A model generated the notes under the pieces. It worked only from the letters and a program-made list of their open reading frames with translations. It ran no database searches and was not told where the DNA came from. This document shows positions 17,492 to 25,898 of a stretch of 64,000 nt of DNA, in pieces. The DNA comes from Panacagrimonas sp041635265. Lineage in GTDB: Bacteria; Pseudomonadota; Gammaproteobacteria; Nevskiales; Nevskiaceae. The stretch's first letter is position 1. Every line of letters starts with the position of its first letter. The DNA lies in NCBI GenBank assembly GCA_041635265.1, contig JBFJJV010000002.1:1-64000 (forward strand), given 5' to 3'. The position numbers and the translations under genes were made by a program.

Positions 17492-17971
17492 ATGGCCTAC
17501 TGGTTAATGAAGTCCGAACCCGAGTCGTTTTCAATAGATGATCTGAAGAACCGGCCGAATAAAACAGAGCCCTGGGACGGCATTCGAAATTACCAGGTGC
17601 GCAACATGATGCGGGACGCCATGCAGCCGGGCGATCTCTCCTTTTTCTACCACTCAAGTTGTCCCAAGCCGGGCATCTACGGCGCGATGGAAATTATTTC
17701 GCGCGCCTATCCGGACCCGACTCAGTTTGATCCGACCAATCATCACTATGATCCCAAATCAAAAAAGGAAGAACCGCGCTGGCTGCTGGTAGACGTCAAG
17801 TTCAAATGCAAATTCAAGGAGCCTGTGCTGCTTGAGACACTGCGGAGCCAAGAGGACAAGTTCAAGGGATTGCGCATTCTTGAACGCGGCACACGACTCT
17901 CGGTGGTACCGATAAGCGCGGCACACTGGAAGTCGCTATGCAAGCTGGCAAATGCACCGCCCGGTTTATGA
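17492..17971 (+). CDS. EVE domain-containing protein
   Basis: A 159-residue single-domain EVE protein (PUA/YTH-like fold; relatives include human thymocyte nuclear protein 1). Family motifs are YWLMKSEPESFSIDDL at the N-terminus, WDGIRNYQVRNMMRD, GDLSFFYHSS and GIYGAMEI. EVE domains recognise modified bases in nucleic acid; the ligand here is unknown. It begins three bases after the fau stop, so the two are almost certainly cotranscribed, as in many related genomes. It converges on ilvA with only 20 bp between stops. Confidence 0.92.
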   Translation: MAYWLMKSEPESFSIDDLKNRPNKTEPWDGIRNYQVRNMMRDAMQPGDLSFFYHSSCPKPGIYGAMEIISRAYPDPTQFDPTNHHYDPKSKKEEPRWLLVDVKFKCKFKEPVLLETLRSQEDKFKGLRILERGTRLSVVPISAAHWKSLCKLANAPPGL

Positions 17972-17991
17972 GCCAGCGAAATACCACCGGC

Positions 17992-19599
17992 TCAGGCGCC
18001 GTTTTGGGAAGTACCTAGAAACAACTCATATGCTGGATTCTCAGTCTCTTCCCAATACGGATATCCCAGCTCCTCAAGGGATCGACGGCATTTGCCCAAC
18101 TCTCCTTGCGGGACCTGAAGACCGCATAGCACTCGGCCATAAGCTGCACCGTGATTGCGGTAATGAAACATGGAAATGTTCCACTGACTGCCAACAGCGC
18201 TGAGAAAATTCAGGCAGGCGCCCGGTCGCTCTGGAAATTCGAATCGAAATAGTCGCTCGCTGCTTAGCCCCGGTGCGCGCCCCCCCACCATAAAGCGCAC
18301 ATGCATCTTGGCCATTTCATTGCGAGACATATCTACTACCGGATAGCCTTTTTCGCGCAATTCTTCCAGCACTTGGGCGTGCTCTGACTCGCCTTCGCTG
18401 AGTCGGATGCCGACGAACACGTGGGCCTGTTTTTCCGAAGAATAGCGGTAATTGAATTCGGTGATCGGGCGTCGCCCGATCTGGCGCAGAAATTTTTTAA
18501 AACTGCCTGGCTTCTCGTCAATGGTGACCGCAAGCAAGGCTTCAGCCTCATCACCCAACTCGGCGCGCTCAGCAATGTGCCGTAGTCGATCAAAATTGAC
18601 GTTGGCTCCAGACACAATGGCGCAGAGATTTTTTCCACTGACCCCGTTTTCGAGCACCCAGCGCTTCGCTCCAGCCACCGCCAGCGCTCCGGCTGGCTCC
18701 GGCACAGCGCGATGCTCGTAGAAGAGATCGCGGATAGCGGCGCAAATCTCGTCCACCGATACCCGCATGCATTCGTCTACGAGCTGCTTTGCGACACGAA
18801 AGGGCTCTTTGCCTGCCTTGCGCACGGCAACCCCATCGGCAAACAGGCCGACTTGCGCCAAATTGACGCGACGTCCGGCTTCGAATGCGGCGGCCATACA
18901 ATCCGAATCTTCTGGCTCCACAGAGATCACCCGGGTTCGAGGACTGACATGCTTGATCCAGGCAGCCACACCGGCAAGCAGCCCACCGCCACCAGTACAC
19001 ACGAAAATGGCATCCAACTGCCGCACGTCGTGTTCCTTGAGTTGCTCCAGCACTTCTCGCGCGACGGTCCCCTGCCCCGCAATGACGTCCGCATCATCAT
19101 AGGGGTGAATCAGGGTCATTCCACGCTCGGCCGCCAGCATTTCCGCATGGGCCTGCGCCTCGTCATAGGTGTCCGCGTGCAAGATCGTCTTGGCGCCGAG
19201 CATGCGCACGGATTCAACCTTGATACCCGGAGTGGTGCGCGGCATCACGATCCATGCGCGAATGCCCAGCGTTTTCGCTGCCAGGGCCACGCCCTGAGCG
19301 TGATTTCCAGCCGAGGCGCAGATGACCCCTCGCCTACGGCGCTCTTCGTCCAGACGCGCAATCTTGTTGAAAGCACCGCGTAGTTTGAAGGAATGCACCG
19401 GCTGCAGATCTTCCCGCTTGAGCAGCAATTGGTTCCCCATGCGCCCAGACATGCGTGGCGCCGCCTGCAGCGGCGTTCGGAGCGCTACGGCATACACCCT
19501 GGTGGATGCGTCTTCAATACGCTTGGAATAGCTCTGTGCCAGCTTTGCAGGGGCGCTTCCGCCTATGACTGGCTTGATTTTATTATGAGTCACGTTCAA
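17992..19599 (-). CDS. ilvA: Threonine ammonia-lyase, biosynthetic
   Basis: A 535-residue PLP enzyme that deaminates threonine to 2-oxobutanoate, the first step of isoleucine synthesis. The PLP lysine is Lys72 in VHSFKLRGAFNKI, and the phosphate-binding loop is CTGGGGLLAG. Two C-terminal ACT-like regulatory domains (about 340–430 and 435–525: LAVTIDEKPGSFKKFL and FRFEFPERPGACLNFL) mark the long, isoleucine-inhibited biosynthetic form. The protein starts at ATG 19599, slightly longer at the N-terminus than usual. No other ilv gene is in the window. It is divergent from proC. Confidence 0.94.
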   Translation of the reverse strand: MNVTHNKIKPVIGGSAPAKLAQSYSKRIEDASTRVYAVALRTPLQAAPRMSGRMGNQLLLKREDLQPVHSFKLRGAFNKIARLDEERRRRGVICASAGNHAQGVALAAKTLGIRAWIVMPRTTPGIKVESVRMLGAKTILHADTYDEAQAHAEMLAAERGMTLIHPYDDADVIAGQGTVAREVLEQLKEHDVRQLDAIFVCTGGGGLLAGVAAWIKHVSPRTRVISVEPEDSDCMAAAFEAGRRVNLAQVGLFADGVAVRKAGKEPFRVAKQLVDECMRVSVDEICAAIRDLFYEHRAVPEPAGALAVAGAKRWVLENGVSGKNLCAIVSGANVNFDRLRHIAERAELGDEAEALLAVTIDEKPGSFKKFLRQIGRRPITEFNYRYSSEKQAHVFVGIRLSEGESEHAQVLEELREKGYPVVDMSRNEMAKMHVRFMVGGRAPGLSSERLFRFEFPERPGACLNFLSAVGSQWNISMFHYRNHGAAYGRVLCGLQVPQGELGKCRRSLEELGYPYWEETENPAYELFLGTSQNGA

Positions 19600-19676
19600 A
19601 TCCGGGTACTTTTACCGACCTCTTATAGGTTCAGGGGCCGTATCATAGCGGCCCGATCCTTATCCCCAATGCTCTG

Positions 19677-20513
19677 ATGGCTGAAGTAGTTGCATTTATC
19701 GGTGGCGGAAACATGGCAGCAAGCCTGATTAGCGGCCTGCTGGCTGCCGGCCACCCCAAGGATTGCATCGCAGTGTGCGAGCCTTCCGCGCAGCGCGCGA
19801 AGTATCTTCGCGGGCAATACGGCGTGCGAGTCGGAGCCACAGCGCAGAATATCGTGGAAGGTGCCAGCACCGTGGTGCTCGCGGTCAAACCACAGCAGAT
19901 GGGTGAGGCGCTCCGGCATCTCAGGGTTGATGACGGCGTTACCGTGCTCTCAATTGCGGCTGGCGTCCGCCTTGGTGTCTTGCGTGCGGCGCTGGGCGAG
20001 CAGGTGCATTGCGTGCGGACAATGCCCAATACCCCAGCCCTCTACGGCTGCGGCATTTCCGGACTCTATGCCGGGCCGGAAACGCCGGCGATTGCACGTC
20101 AGCGCGCCGAGACCGTTCTCAAAGCCGCCGGGGAAATCGTCTGGCTGGAATCAGAAAGAGACCTGGACGCAGTCACCGCGGTATCCGGTTCGGGGCCGGC
20201 CTACTTTTTTTTGCTGGTGGAAGCCATGCGCGAAGCGGGGCAAGAACTCGGCTTATCGACTGAAATCTCCGCTAAATTAGCAGCACAGACCTGCGTTGGC
20301 GCGGCCAGAATGATCGAGAAGAGCAGCGAAGATATCGCGGCGATGCGCGCCAACGTGACATCCAAAGGCGGGACGACCGAAGCTGCAATAGCCAGTCTGG
20401 AAAATGCGGGATGGCGCCCCATCATTTCGTCGGCGCTGAGCGCCGCTGCCCACCGCTCGGCCGAGTTGGGCGATGCATTTGATGCCGCATCGGGCAATAC
20501 ACCCTCCGATTAA
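19677..20513 (+). CDS. proC: Pyrroline-5-carboxylate reductase
   Basis: A 278-residue enzyme of proline synthesis that reduces pyrroline-5-carboxylate with NAD(P)H. The N-terminal Rossmann motif is FIGGGNMAASLISGL, and the C-terminal signature has VSGSGPAYFFLLVEAM and SKGGTTEAAI. Complete in length. It opens a run proC–yggT–metX–metW–DUF4426 on one strand with short gaps or overlaps. An inverted repeat (GGGCCG…CGGCCC, about 19635–19656) lies just upstream of the start in the divergent ilvA–proC spacer. Confidence 0.95.
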   Translation: MAEVVAFIGGGNMAASLISGLLAAGHPKDCIAVCEPSAQRAKYLRGQYGVRVGATAQNIVEGASTVVLAVKPQQMGEALRHLRVDDGVTVLSIAAGVRLGVLRAALGEQVHCVRTMPNTPALYGCGISGLYAGPETPAIARQRAETVLKAAGEIVWLESERDLDAVTAVSGSGPAYFFLLVEAMREAGQELGLSTEISAKLAAQTCVGAARMIEKSSEDIAAMRANVTSKGGTTEAAIASLENAGWRPIISSALSAAAHRSAELGDAFDAASGNTPSD

Positions 20514-20533
20514 CCAACAAAAGAAATTTCCTC

Positions 20534-21106
20534 ATGGGCGCAAACGCAAGCAACGCTCTGTATTACCTGATCAGCACCCTGCTCAATCTCTATCTGGGTG
20601 CCGTCATCCTCCGGGTGGTCCTTGCCTGGGTGCGCGCGGATTTCTACAACCCTGTCTCACAGCTGGTGTGGACCATCACCCAGCCCTTTCTGGCACCCTT
20701 TCGCAATGTCATTCCGCGCTGGCGGCGACTGGATACCGCAGCCCTGCTGTTTCTGCTACTGCTGGCTGTGCTTCAGATTCACATTACGCTACTACTGCTC
20801 GGCGCAAGCCTTTCATTCCCGCCCTCAATTCTCTATGCAGCACTGAAAATTCTGGTGCTGACGGCCAACCTCTACACTGTTGTACTGACCTTCTTCGCTA
20901 TCCTCTCCTGGTTCGGACCCGGCGTGAACAATCCGGCCTCAGCCATTCTCTGGAGCCTGAGTGAGCCCCTGCTGCGGCCGATAAGACGCATTATTCCGTC
21001 GATTGCCGGTCTGGATCTGTCGCCACTGTTTGCCATTATCGGGCTACAGGTTCTGGTCATGCTGATTCCGCTGCCCAATCTGTTCAGAGCCGGCGTGCTT
21101 GGCTGA
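20534..21106 (+). CDS. yggT: YggT family integral membrane protein
   Basis: A 190-residue inner-membrane protein with two repeated YggT units. Each has hydrophobic helices around a conserved proline-rich turn: NPVSQLVWTITQPFLAPFR in the first half and NPASAILWSLSEPLLRPIR in the second, a clear internal duplication. The family is linked to osmotic tolerance and possibly envelope protein placement, but no reaction is known. The stop overlaps the metX start (TGATG), so translation of metX is probably coupled. proC–yggT adjacency is common in proteobacteria. Confidence 0.92.
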   Translation: MGANASNALYYLISTLLNLYLGAVILRVVLAWVRADFYNPVSQLVWTITQPFLAPFRNVIPRWRRLDTAALLFLLLLAVLQIHITLLLLGASLSFPPSILYAALKILVLTANLYTVVLTFFAILSWFGPGVNNPASAILWSLSEPLLRPIRRIIPSIAGLDLSPLFAIIGLQVLVMLIPLPNLFRAGVLG

Positions 21107-22290
21107 TGGGCGCAACGACGCCAATGACAGGCCCGAATGCCAGCTTTCCTCCTGATAGCGTCGGGCTGGTGACACCTGAGCGGATCAAGATCAACTCACC
21201 ACTTAAGCTCGACTGCGGGCGCAGCCTGCCCGAATACGAGTTGATGATTGAAACATATGGCAGGCTCAACGCTGCAAGAAGTAATGCGGTGCTCATTTGC
21301 CATGCCCTGTCCGGCGATCATCGCGCCGCCGGATACCATACCGTGGACCAGAAGAAACCAGGCTGGTGGGACAACTGCATTGGTCCGGGAAAGCCGATCG
21401 ACACTGCTAAATTTTTCGTGGTCAGCCTGAACAATCTTGGCGGCTGCCATGGCTCGACCGGGCCCAACACGCAGAATCCGGAATCTGGAAAACTGTGGGG
21501 GCCGGATTTCCCCCTGCTGACAGTCCGTGACTGGGTTCGCTCACAAGTTGCACTGAGCGATCACCTGCAAATTAGTCAGTGGGCGGCCGCGATCGGTGGT
21601 TCGCTCGGTGGCATGCAGGTCTTGCAGTGGAGCATTGATTTTCCCGAAAGAATCCGCAATGCCTGCGTTATCGCTGCTGCGCCGAAACTCTCAGCACAGA
21701 ACATCGCTTTCAACGAAATTGCGCGGCAGGCCATCATGTCCGATCCCGATTTTCATGGCGGGCATTTTTACGAACACGGCGTAGTGCCTTCACGAGGTCT
21801 CAAGCTCGCGCGCATGCTCGGGCACATCACCTATCTGTCTGATGCGGCCATGCGCCGACGTTTTGGCAGTGAACTGCGCTTGGCGACGCCTGCGTTCAAT
21901 TTCGACGCCGAATTCGAAGTCGAAAACTATCTGCGCCACCAGGGTCAGAGTTTTGTAGATCGCTTTGATGCCAACACTTATCTGTTGATGACCAAGGCAT
22001 TGGATTACTTTGATCCTGCACGAGAGTTTTCGGATTCACTGGCAGATGCATTACGGCGTGCAAGAGCGCACTTTCTGGTCATCGCTTTTTCCAGCGACTG
22101 GCGATTCTCACCGGAGCGGTCACGCGAGATCGTCAAGGCCTTGGTGCAGGCCGACCGAAATGTCAGCTATGCCGAGATCGACTCACAACTCGGACACGAC
22201 GATTTCCTGATGCCGATCCCGGAATACCACAAGGTGCTGAGCAATTATCTGGATCGGATTGCCGTCCAGTGCAAGGCGACGCCATCATGA
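21106..22290 (+). CDS. metX: Homoserine O-acyltransferase (probably succinyl-CoA-dependent)
   Basis: A 394-residue alpha/beta-hydrolase-fold enzyme that acylates homoserine in methionine synthesis. The nucleophile is Ser166 (IGGSLGGMQ); the acid is in FSSDWRFSPE and the histidine in LGHDDFL. Motifs NLGGCHGSTGP, DFPLLTVRDWV and YLSDAAMRRRFG are typical of MetX. Its close resemblance to Pseudomonas MetX, and the metW partner, favour succinyl-CoA as donor (MetXS), although the older family name is acetyltransferase; donor choice cannot be proved here. It overlaps yggT upstream and metW downstream (ATGA). Confidence 0.9.
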   Translation: MGATTPMTGPNASFPPDSVGLVTPERIKINSPLKLDCGRSLPEYELMIETYGRLNAARSNAVLICHALSGDHRAAGYHTVDQKKPGWWDNCIGPGKPIDTAKFFVVSLNNLGGCHGSTGPNTQNPESGKLWGPDFPLLTVRDWVRSQVALSDHLQISQWAAAIGGSLGGMQVLQWSIDFPERIRNACVIAAAPKLSAQNIAFNEIARQAIMSDPDFHGGHFYEHGVVPSRGLKLARMLGHITYLSDAAMRRRFGSELRLATPAFNFDAEFEVENYLRHQGQSFVDRFDANTYLLMTKALDYFDPAREFSDSLADALRRARAHFLVIAFSSDWRFSPERSREIVKALVQADRNVSYAEIDSQLGHDDFLMPIPEYHKVLSNYLDRIAVQCKATPS

Positions 22291-22913
22291 CTCTACCAGC
22301 CACCAGTGCCGAGGGCAGTCTGCGCCCCGACCTAGCCGTCATCAGCGAGTGGATTGAACCAGGCAGTCGCATTCTGGATATCGGCTGCGGCGACGGCGAC
22401 TTGCTGGATCATCTGGCGCGCACGCGTCATGTGCGCGGCTACGGGCTGGAAATTGATCCCACCAAGCTCAGTGCCTGCGTCGCTCGCGGCGTCAATGTGA
22501 TTCAGGCTGACGTGGATTCCGGACTGACCGACTTTGAAACCGATTCCTTCGATTACGTGGTGCTGACGCAAACCTTGCAGGCTCTGGCACGACCAGACCA
22601 GGCATTGACGGAAATTCTCCGAGTAGGCCGCCGAGCCATCGTGACATTCCCTAATTTCGGTCACTGGCGGGTCCGCATGCAACTGCTGGGCGGACGGATG
22701 CCCAAGACCGCAGCATTACCAGACCAATGGTACGACTCACCCAATATTCACCTCTGCACGGTCAATGACTTTGAAGCTTTATGCGCGGCCAGGCACTGGA
22801 CCTGCCTCCACCGCAGTCTGCTGGACAATGCCTTGCGCCAGGGCAAGCGCATTAGGGCTTGGCCGAACCTGTTTGCAGAAGTCGCGCTCTATCTTCTGGA
22901 GGACGAGGCTTGA
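22287..22913 (+). CDS. metW: Methionine biosynthesis protein MetW
   Basis: A 208-residue SAM-methyltransferase-fold protein. Motif I is ILDIGCGDGDLLDHL, and MetW-specific text includes YVVLTQTLQALARPDQAL, VTFPNFGHWRVRMQLL and YDSPNIHLCTVNDFE. MetW works with MetX in methionine synthesis in Pseudomonas, Xanthomonas and related groups, apparently by activating the acyltransferase rather than as a proven methyltransferase. ATG 22287 overlaps the metX stop by four bases, so the pair is translationally coupled. The end overlaps the DUF4426 start. Confidence 0.94.
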   Translation: MTLPATSAEGSLRPDLAVISEWIEPGSRILDIGCGDGDLLDHLARTRHVRGYGLEIDPTKLSACVARGVNVIQADVDSGLTDFETDSFDYVVLTQTLQALARPDQALTEILRVGRRAIVTFPNFGHWRVRMQLLGGRMPKTAALPDQWYDSPNIHLCTVNDFEALCAARHWTCLHRSLLDNALRQGKRIRAWPNLFAEVALYLLEDEA

Positions 22914-23356
22914 AGCCACTTGCCGCGAATGCGCTCAAAGGCTTTCTGCTGCTCTGGTTTGGCTGCGCCTTCGGAGCTGGCACGGTGACGGAGCAGGGCC
23001 TCCTGGTGCACTACTCAGCGATTAATTCCAACAGCCTTGGTGAAGACGTGGCACGCCAATACGGTATTGAGCGCCGCAAGAGCCACGCCATCATTTTACT
23101 AAGCCCTCGCAGACAAATGGACTCGGCAATCCAAGGCAAAGCCATCAGCGCCGTAGCCAGCGGCGTCGTGCGTCGACTCACAGGTCAACGTCAGACTCTG
23201 CGCTGGCGGACCATTGAGGTGTCTGGCCAGCAGGACCTCATCGCCGAGTTTGAAATTCAGAATGGCGAGAAGCTCAACTTTGACATCAGCGTAAAGCCCG
23301 CGGGCGCGGCCTACCCACTGCAAATTCGATTCCTGCAGCAGTTTTACCGGGAGTAG
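22910..23356 (+). CDS. DUF4426 family exported protein
   Basis: A 148-residue protein with an N-terminal hydrophobic signal segment (LKGFLLLWFGCAFGAG) and one DUF4426 domain: VHYSAINSNSL, ARQYGIERRKSHAIILLS and FLQQFYRE at the end. The start is TTG 22910, with GGAGG eight bases upstream and a four-base overlap with the metW stop. Genes of this family sit directly after metW in many Pseudomonas-type genomes. Their function is unknown; a periplasmic location is inferred. It converges with the diguanylate cyclase gene across 14 bp. Confidence 0.82.
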   Translation: MKPLAANALKGFLLLWFGCAFGAGTVTEQGLLVHYSAINSNSLGEDVARQYGIERRKSHAIILLSPRRQMDSAIQGKAISAVASGVVRRLTGQRQTLRWRTIEVSGQQDLIAEFEIQNGEKLNFDISVKPAGAAYPLQIRFLQQFYRE

Positions 23357-23370
23357 GTCTCGGCAAGCCT

Positions 23371-24426
23371 TTAGACCGCAGCGAAGCCCTCAGACAGGAC
23401 GTAATTGTTGCGCCCCGCCTTCTTGGCTGCGTACATGGCCTGGTCCGCGAACCGGATCAGTGTCTCGATTCGCTCAATACTACTGAGTTTGTCAGCCTGA
23501 CCAAGGTCTCGATCGGGAAACATGGCGATGCCGATGCTGGCCCCGAGCGAGAGCTTCTCCTCAGTGCCATCAGGTTGACTGACAACGTATGGCTCTCTTA
23601 GCTTGTCACACAGATTCTGTGCCATGGCTTCCGCCGCTCCTGCTGGAGCACCACTCATGATTACCGCAAATTCGTCCCCACCGAGGCGCGCGCACGTATC
23701 TGACTTGCGTGTGGAATCCCGCAGTCTCTTGGCGACGATCTTCAATGCTTCATCGCCGACGACATGTCCATAACGGTCATTGACCGGCTTGAACCCATCC
23801 AGGTCGATGTAAAGCAGAGCTGAAGGATCACGTCGGCGCTCGGAATGATTGGCTGCCTCTGCAATTCGATCCATGAACAACAATCGGTTAGGCAGACCAG
23901 TCAGGGGATCGTGTCCAGCCTGATGCCGGGCCACTTCCTCGAGTCGCTTGCGCTCCGCAACTTCCTTTTCCAGCAGATTGTTGCGCTCCTCGAGTTGTTT
24001 GAGCAGCAGACTCATTTCCTTTCGGGCATTCGTCAGTTCAAGAAAGACCTGAACTTTGGACAGAAGAATGGCATCGTTGACCGGCTTCGCGATGTAGTCC
24101 ACTGCCCCGAAACGATAGCCCTTGAGCCGATTCATATCATCACCATAAGCGGCGGTGACAAAGATGACCGGCACATCCTGAGTCCTGTCTTCCTCAGTCA
24201 GCATGGACGCAACTTCGAAGCCGTCCATGTCAGGCATCTGCACATCCAGAAGAATCAACGAGAAGTCATGATCCAGACACGCAGCCAGAGCTTCGTTCCC
24301 GGACGACGCTTCAATAATCGTCGCACGCGTATTGCGCAGCAGCCGCCGCATTGCAATCAGATTGGCTGGGGTATCGTCCACGACGAGAATCTTTGGTAGT
24401 TCAGTCGCTGCCTGCTGATCAGTCAT
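23371..24426 (-). CDS. Response regulator–GGDEF diguanylate cyclase
   Basis: A 351-residue protein: receiver domain (residues ~12–128, phospho-acceptor Asp61 in ILLDVQMPDMDG), a short coiled coil (LLLKQLEERNNLLEKE) and a GGDEF domain (~180–345). The active loop GGDEF is at 249–253, with a preserved product-inhibition site RKSD at 240–243, five residues before it. It should make c-di-GMP when phosphorylated, by analogy with WspR/PleD. It lies 52 bp downstream of cheB at the end of the kinase–CheR–CheB cluster, making it the probable output of that kinase. Confidence 0.93.
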   Translation of the reverse strand: MTDQQAATELPKILVVDDTPANLIAMRRLLRNTRATIIEASSGNEALAACLDHDFSLILLDVQMPDMDGFEVASMLTEEDRTQDVPVIFVTAAYGDDMNRLKGYRFGAVDYIAKPVNDAILLSKVQVFLELTNARKEMSLLLKQLEERNNLLEKEVAERKRLEEVARHQAGHDPLTGLPNRLLFMDRIAEAANHSERRRDPSALLYIDLDGFKPVNDRYGHVVGDEALKIVAKRLRDSTRKSDTCARLGGDEFAVIMSGAPAGAAEAMAQNLCDKLREPYVVSQPDGTEEKLSLGASIGIAMFPDRDLGQADKLSSIERIETLIRFADQAMYAAKKAGRNNYVLSEGFAAV

Positions 24427-24478
24427 TTGAGAAGGTTTTCCACAGTGATCGATAGGTAGAGAATGCTAGGAATTGTAT

Positions 24479-25051
24479 TCAAACGCAAAGCTGATTCAGC
24501 AGTGAGCCGATCTCGACAAGTGGCAGTACATGATCTGCGCCGGCCAACTCCAGAGCCGAACGTGGCATCGCTGCCATTTCTGCCTCGGCAGGATCCTGAA
24601 TAATACCCAGACCTTTCCGGCTACGAATCGCCTGCAGCCCTCTGGCACCATCTTCATTCGCACCGGTGAGAATCACGCCAATGACGCCTTGCCCCCAAAC
24701 ATCGGCAGCACTTTCGAACAGAACATCGGCAGATGGACGGACATAGCAAACGCGGTCATCAACACTCAGAGCAAGGCGCGGGCCCCGCTCGACCAACATA
24801 TGGTAAGCGGGCGGAGCAACGTAGACGCGCCCGCCCTCAACCGGCTGCCTCGCAATAGCCGTCATCGTGGGCAGCCGGCAATCGCTACCCAGGACGGAAG
24901 CGAGCGTATTATTCGCGTCCGGAGAAGTGTGCTGTACCACGAGTATTGGCAGGGGAAAATTCTTATCGATCGCCCCGAGTACGATTCGAATGGCTCTGAT
25001 CCCCCCGGTCGACGCCGCAATGACGACCGCCCTGTATCTGCGCTCAGCCAC
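24479..25051 (-). CDS. CheB-type methylesterase domain protein without receiver
   Basis: A ~190-residue stand-alone CheB catalytic domain. The triad is Ser14 (VIAASTGG), His41 (VVQHTSPD) and Asp134 (LTGANEDGARG). Classical CheB carries an N-terminal receiver that gates the esterase; none is present here. I choose GTG 25051, which overlaps the cheR stop (GTGGCTGA), because a longer reading would run through coding cheR with no CheB-like residues. Stand-alone CheB/CheR pairs beside hybrid kinases are known outside chemotaxis. The substrate cannot be a local MCP, as none is present. Confidence 0.85.
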   Translation of the reverse strand: MAERRYRAVVIAASTGGIRAIRIVLGAIDKNFPLPILVVQHTSPDANNTLASVLGSDCRLPTMTAIARQPVEGGRVYVAPPAYHMLVERGPRLALSVDDRVCYVRPSADVLFESAADVWGQGVIGVILTGANEDGARGLQAIRSRKGLGIIQDPAEAEMAAMPRSALELAGADHVLPLVEIGSLLNQLCV

Positions 25052-25874
25052 GGCTGCCGCGTCTGAAGATTCCGCGACTGCCTTCCAGTGCAGAAAACTC
25101 GGCCGACACAGCCGAGTATTCCAGATTCTCACGGCTACCCAGACACAGGAATCCGCCGTGGACGAGACTGTCGCGAAATAAGCCCAGTGCACGATCCTGC
25201 AGATCATCACTGAAATAGATGAGGACATTGCGGCACATAATCAGCTGCATCTCTCCGAATACACCATCGCTGACCAGATTGTGATTGGCGAACGTCACAT
25301 TCCGACGCAGGGATGCATCGACGCGAATTCGCTGATACCCGGTCGTGACCCAGTCCGACAATGAACCTATGCCCCCTGACAGCAGATAATTCTTGGAGAA
25401 TTTCTTGGCCTCCCGCTGCGGATAGATGCCCTCCTCTGCCCGCGCTAGGGCATCGTCACTGAAGTCCGTGGCAAAAATATGCGCGCGGTCGTACAGGCCA
25501 CTTTCGCGCAAGATGATAGACAAAGAATAAACCTCCTCACCCTGCGCACATCCGGCAATCCAGATATTAATACTCGGCCAGGTCGCGAGCATTGGAATGA
25601 CCTCTTCGCGAATATGTCTGAATACGATTGGATCCCGAAACATTTCCGAGACTGGCACGGAAAGTTTTCCAATGATTTCACGGATCAGAAGCGGATCATA
25701 AATCAGCCGCTCGGTTAGATGACTGACCGTTCGGAATCCAAAAGACTCCCTAAGCGCAATCACGCGTCGCTTGAACGAAGCCTCTGCATAACCGGAAAAA
25801 TCGTAGCCATAACGCCGCTTTATTGCCTCCTGAAATAGGGCCACCTCGATATCAACCAGTTCAGAAGCGTGCAT
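25044..25874 (-). CDS. CheR-type protein-glutamate methyltransferase
   Basis: A 276-residue SAM-dependent methyltransferase of the CheR family. The N-terminal all-helical subdomain spans residues ~1–75. The catalytic part has MFRDP, the SAM-binding IWIAGCAQGEEVYSLSI (the usual CSTGEEPYS region, here CAQGEEVYS), FATDFSDDALARA and CRNVLIYF. It carries no TPR extension. It begins 25 bp after the hybrid kinase stop and overlaps cheB. Without an MCP, CheA or CheW nearby, its target is probably the neighbouring CHASE3 kinase or an unlinked receptor. Confidence 0.9.
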   Translation of the reverse strand: MHASELVDIEVALFQEAIKRRYGYDFSGYAEASFKRRVIALRESFGFRTVSHLTERLIYDPLLIREIIGKLSVPVSEMFRDPIVFRHIREEVIPMLATWPSINIWIAGCAQGEEVYSLSIILRESGLYDRAHIFATDFSDDALARAEEGIYPQREAKKFSKNYLLSGGIGSLSDWVTTGYQRIRVDASLRRNVTFANHNLVSDGVFGEMQLIMCRNVLIYFSDDLQDRALGLFRDSLVHGGFLCLGSRENLEYSAVSAEFSALEGSRGIFRRGSRG

Positions 25875-25898
25875 GCGTGCGAAGCGTCCTCAAGGGCA

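Noticed and set aside
25052..25228. Longer CheB reading from the ATG at 25228
   Set aside because: The extra residues read through cheR in another frame and show neither receiver nor CheB-like sequence.
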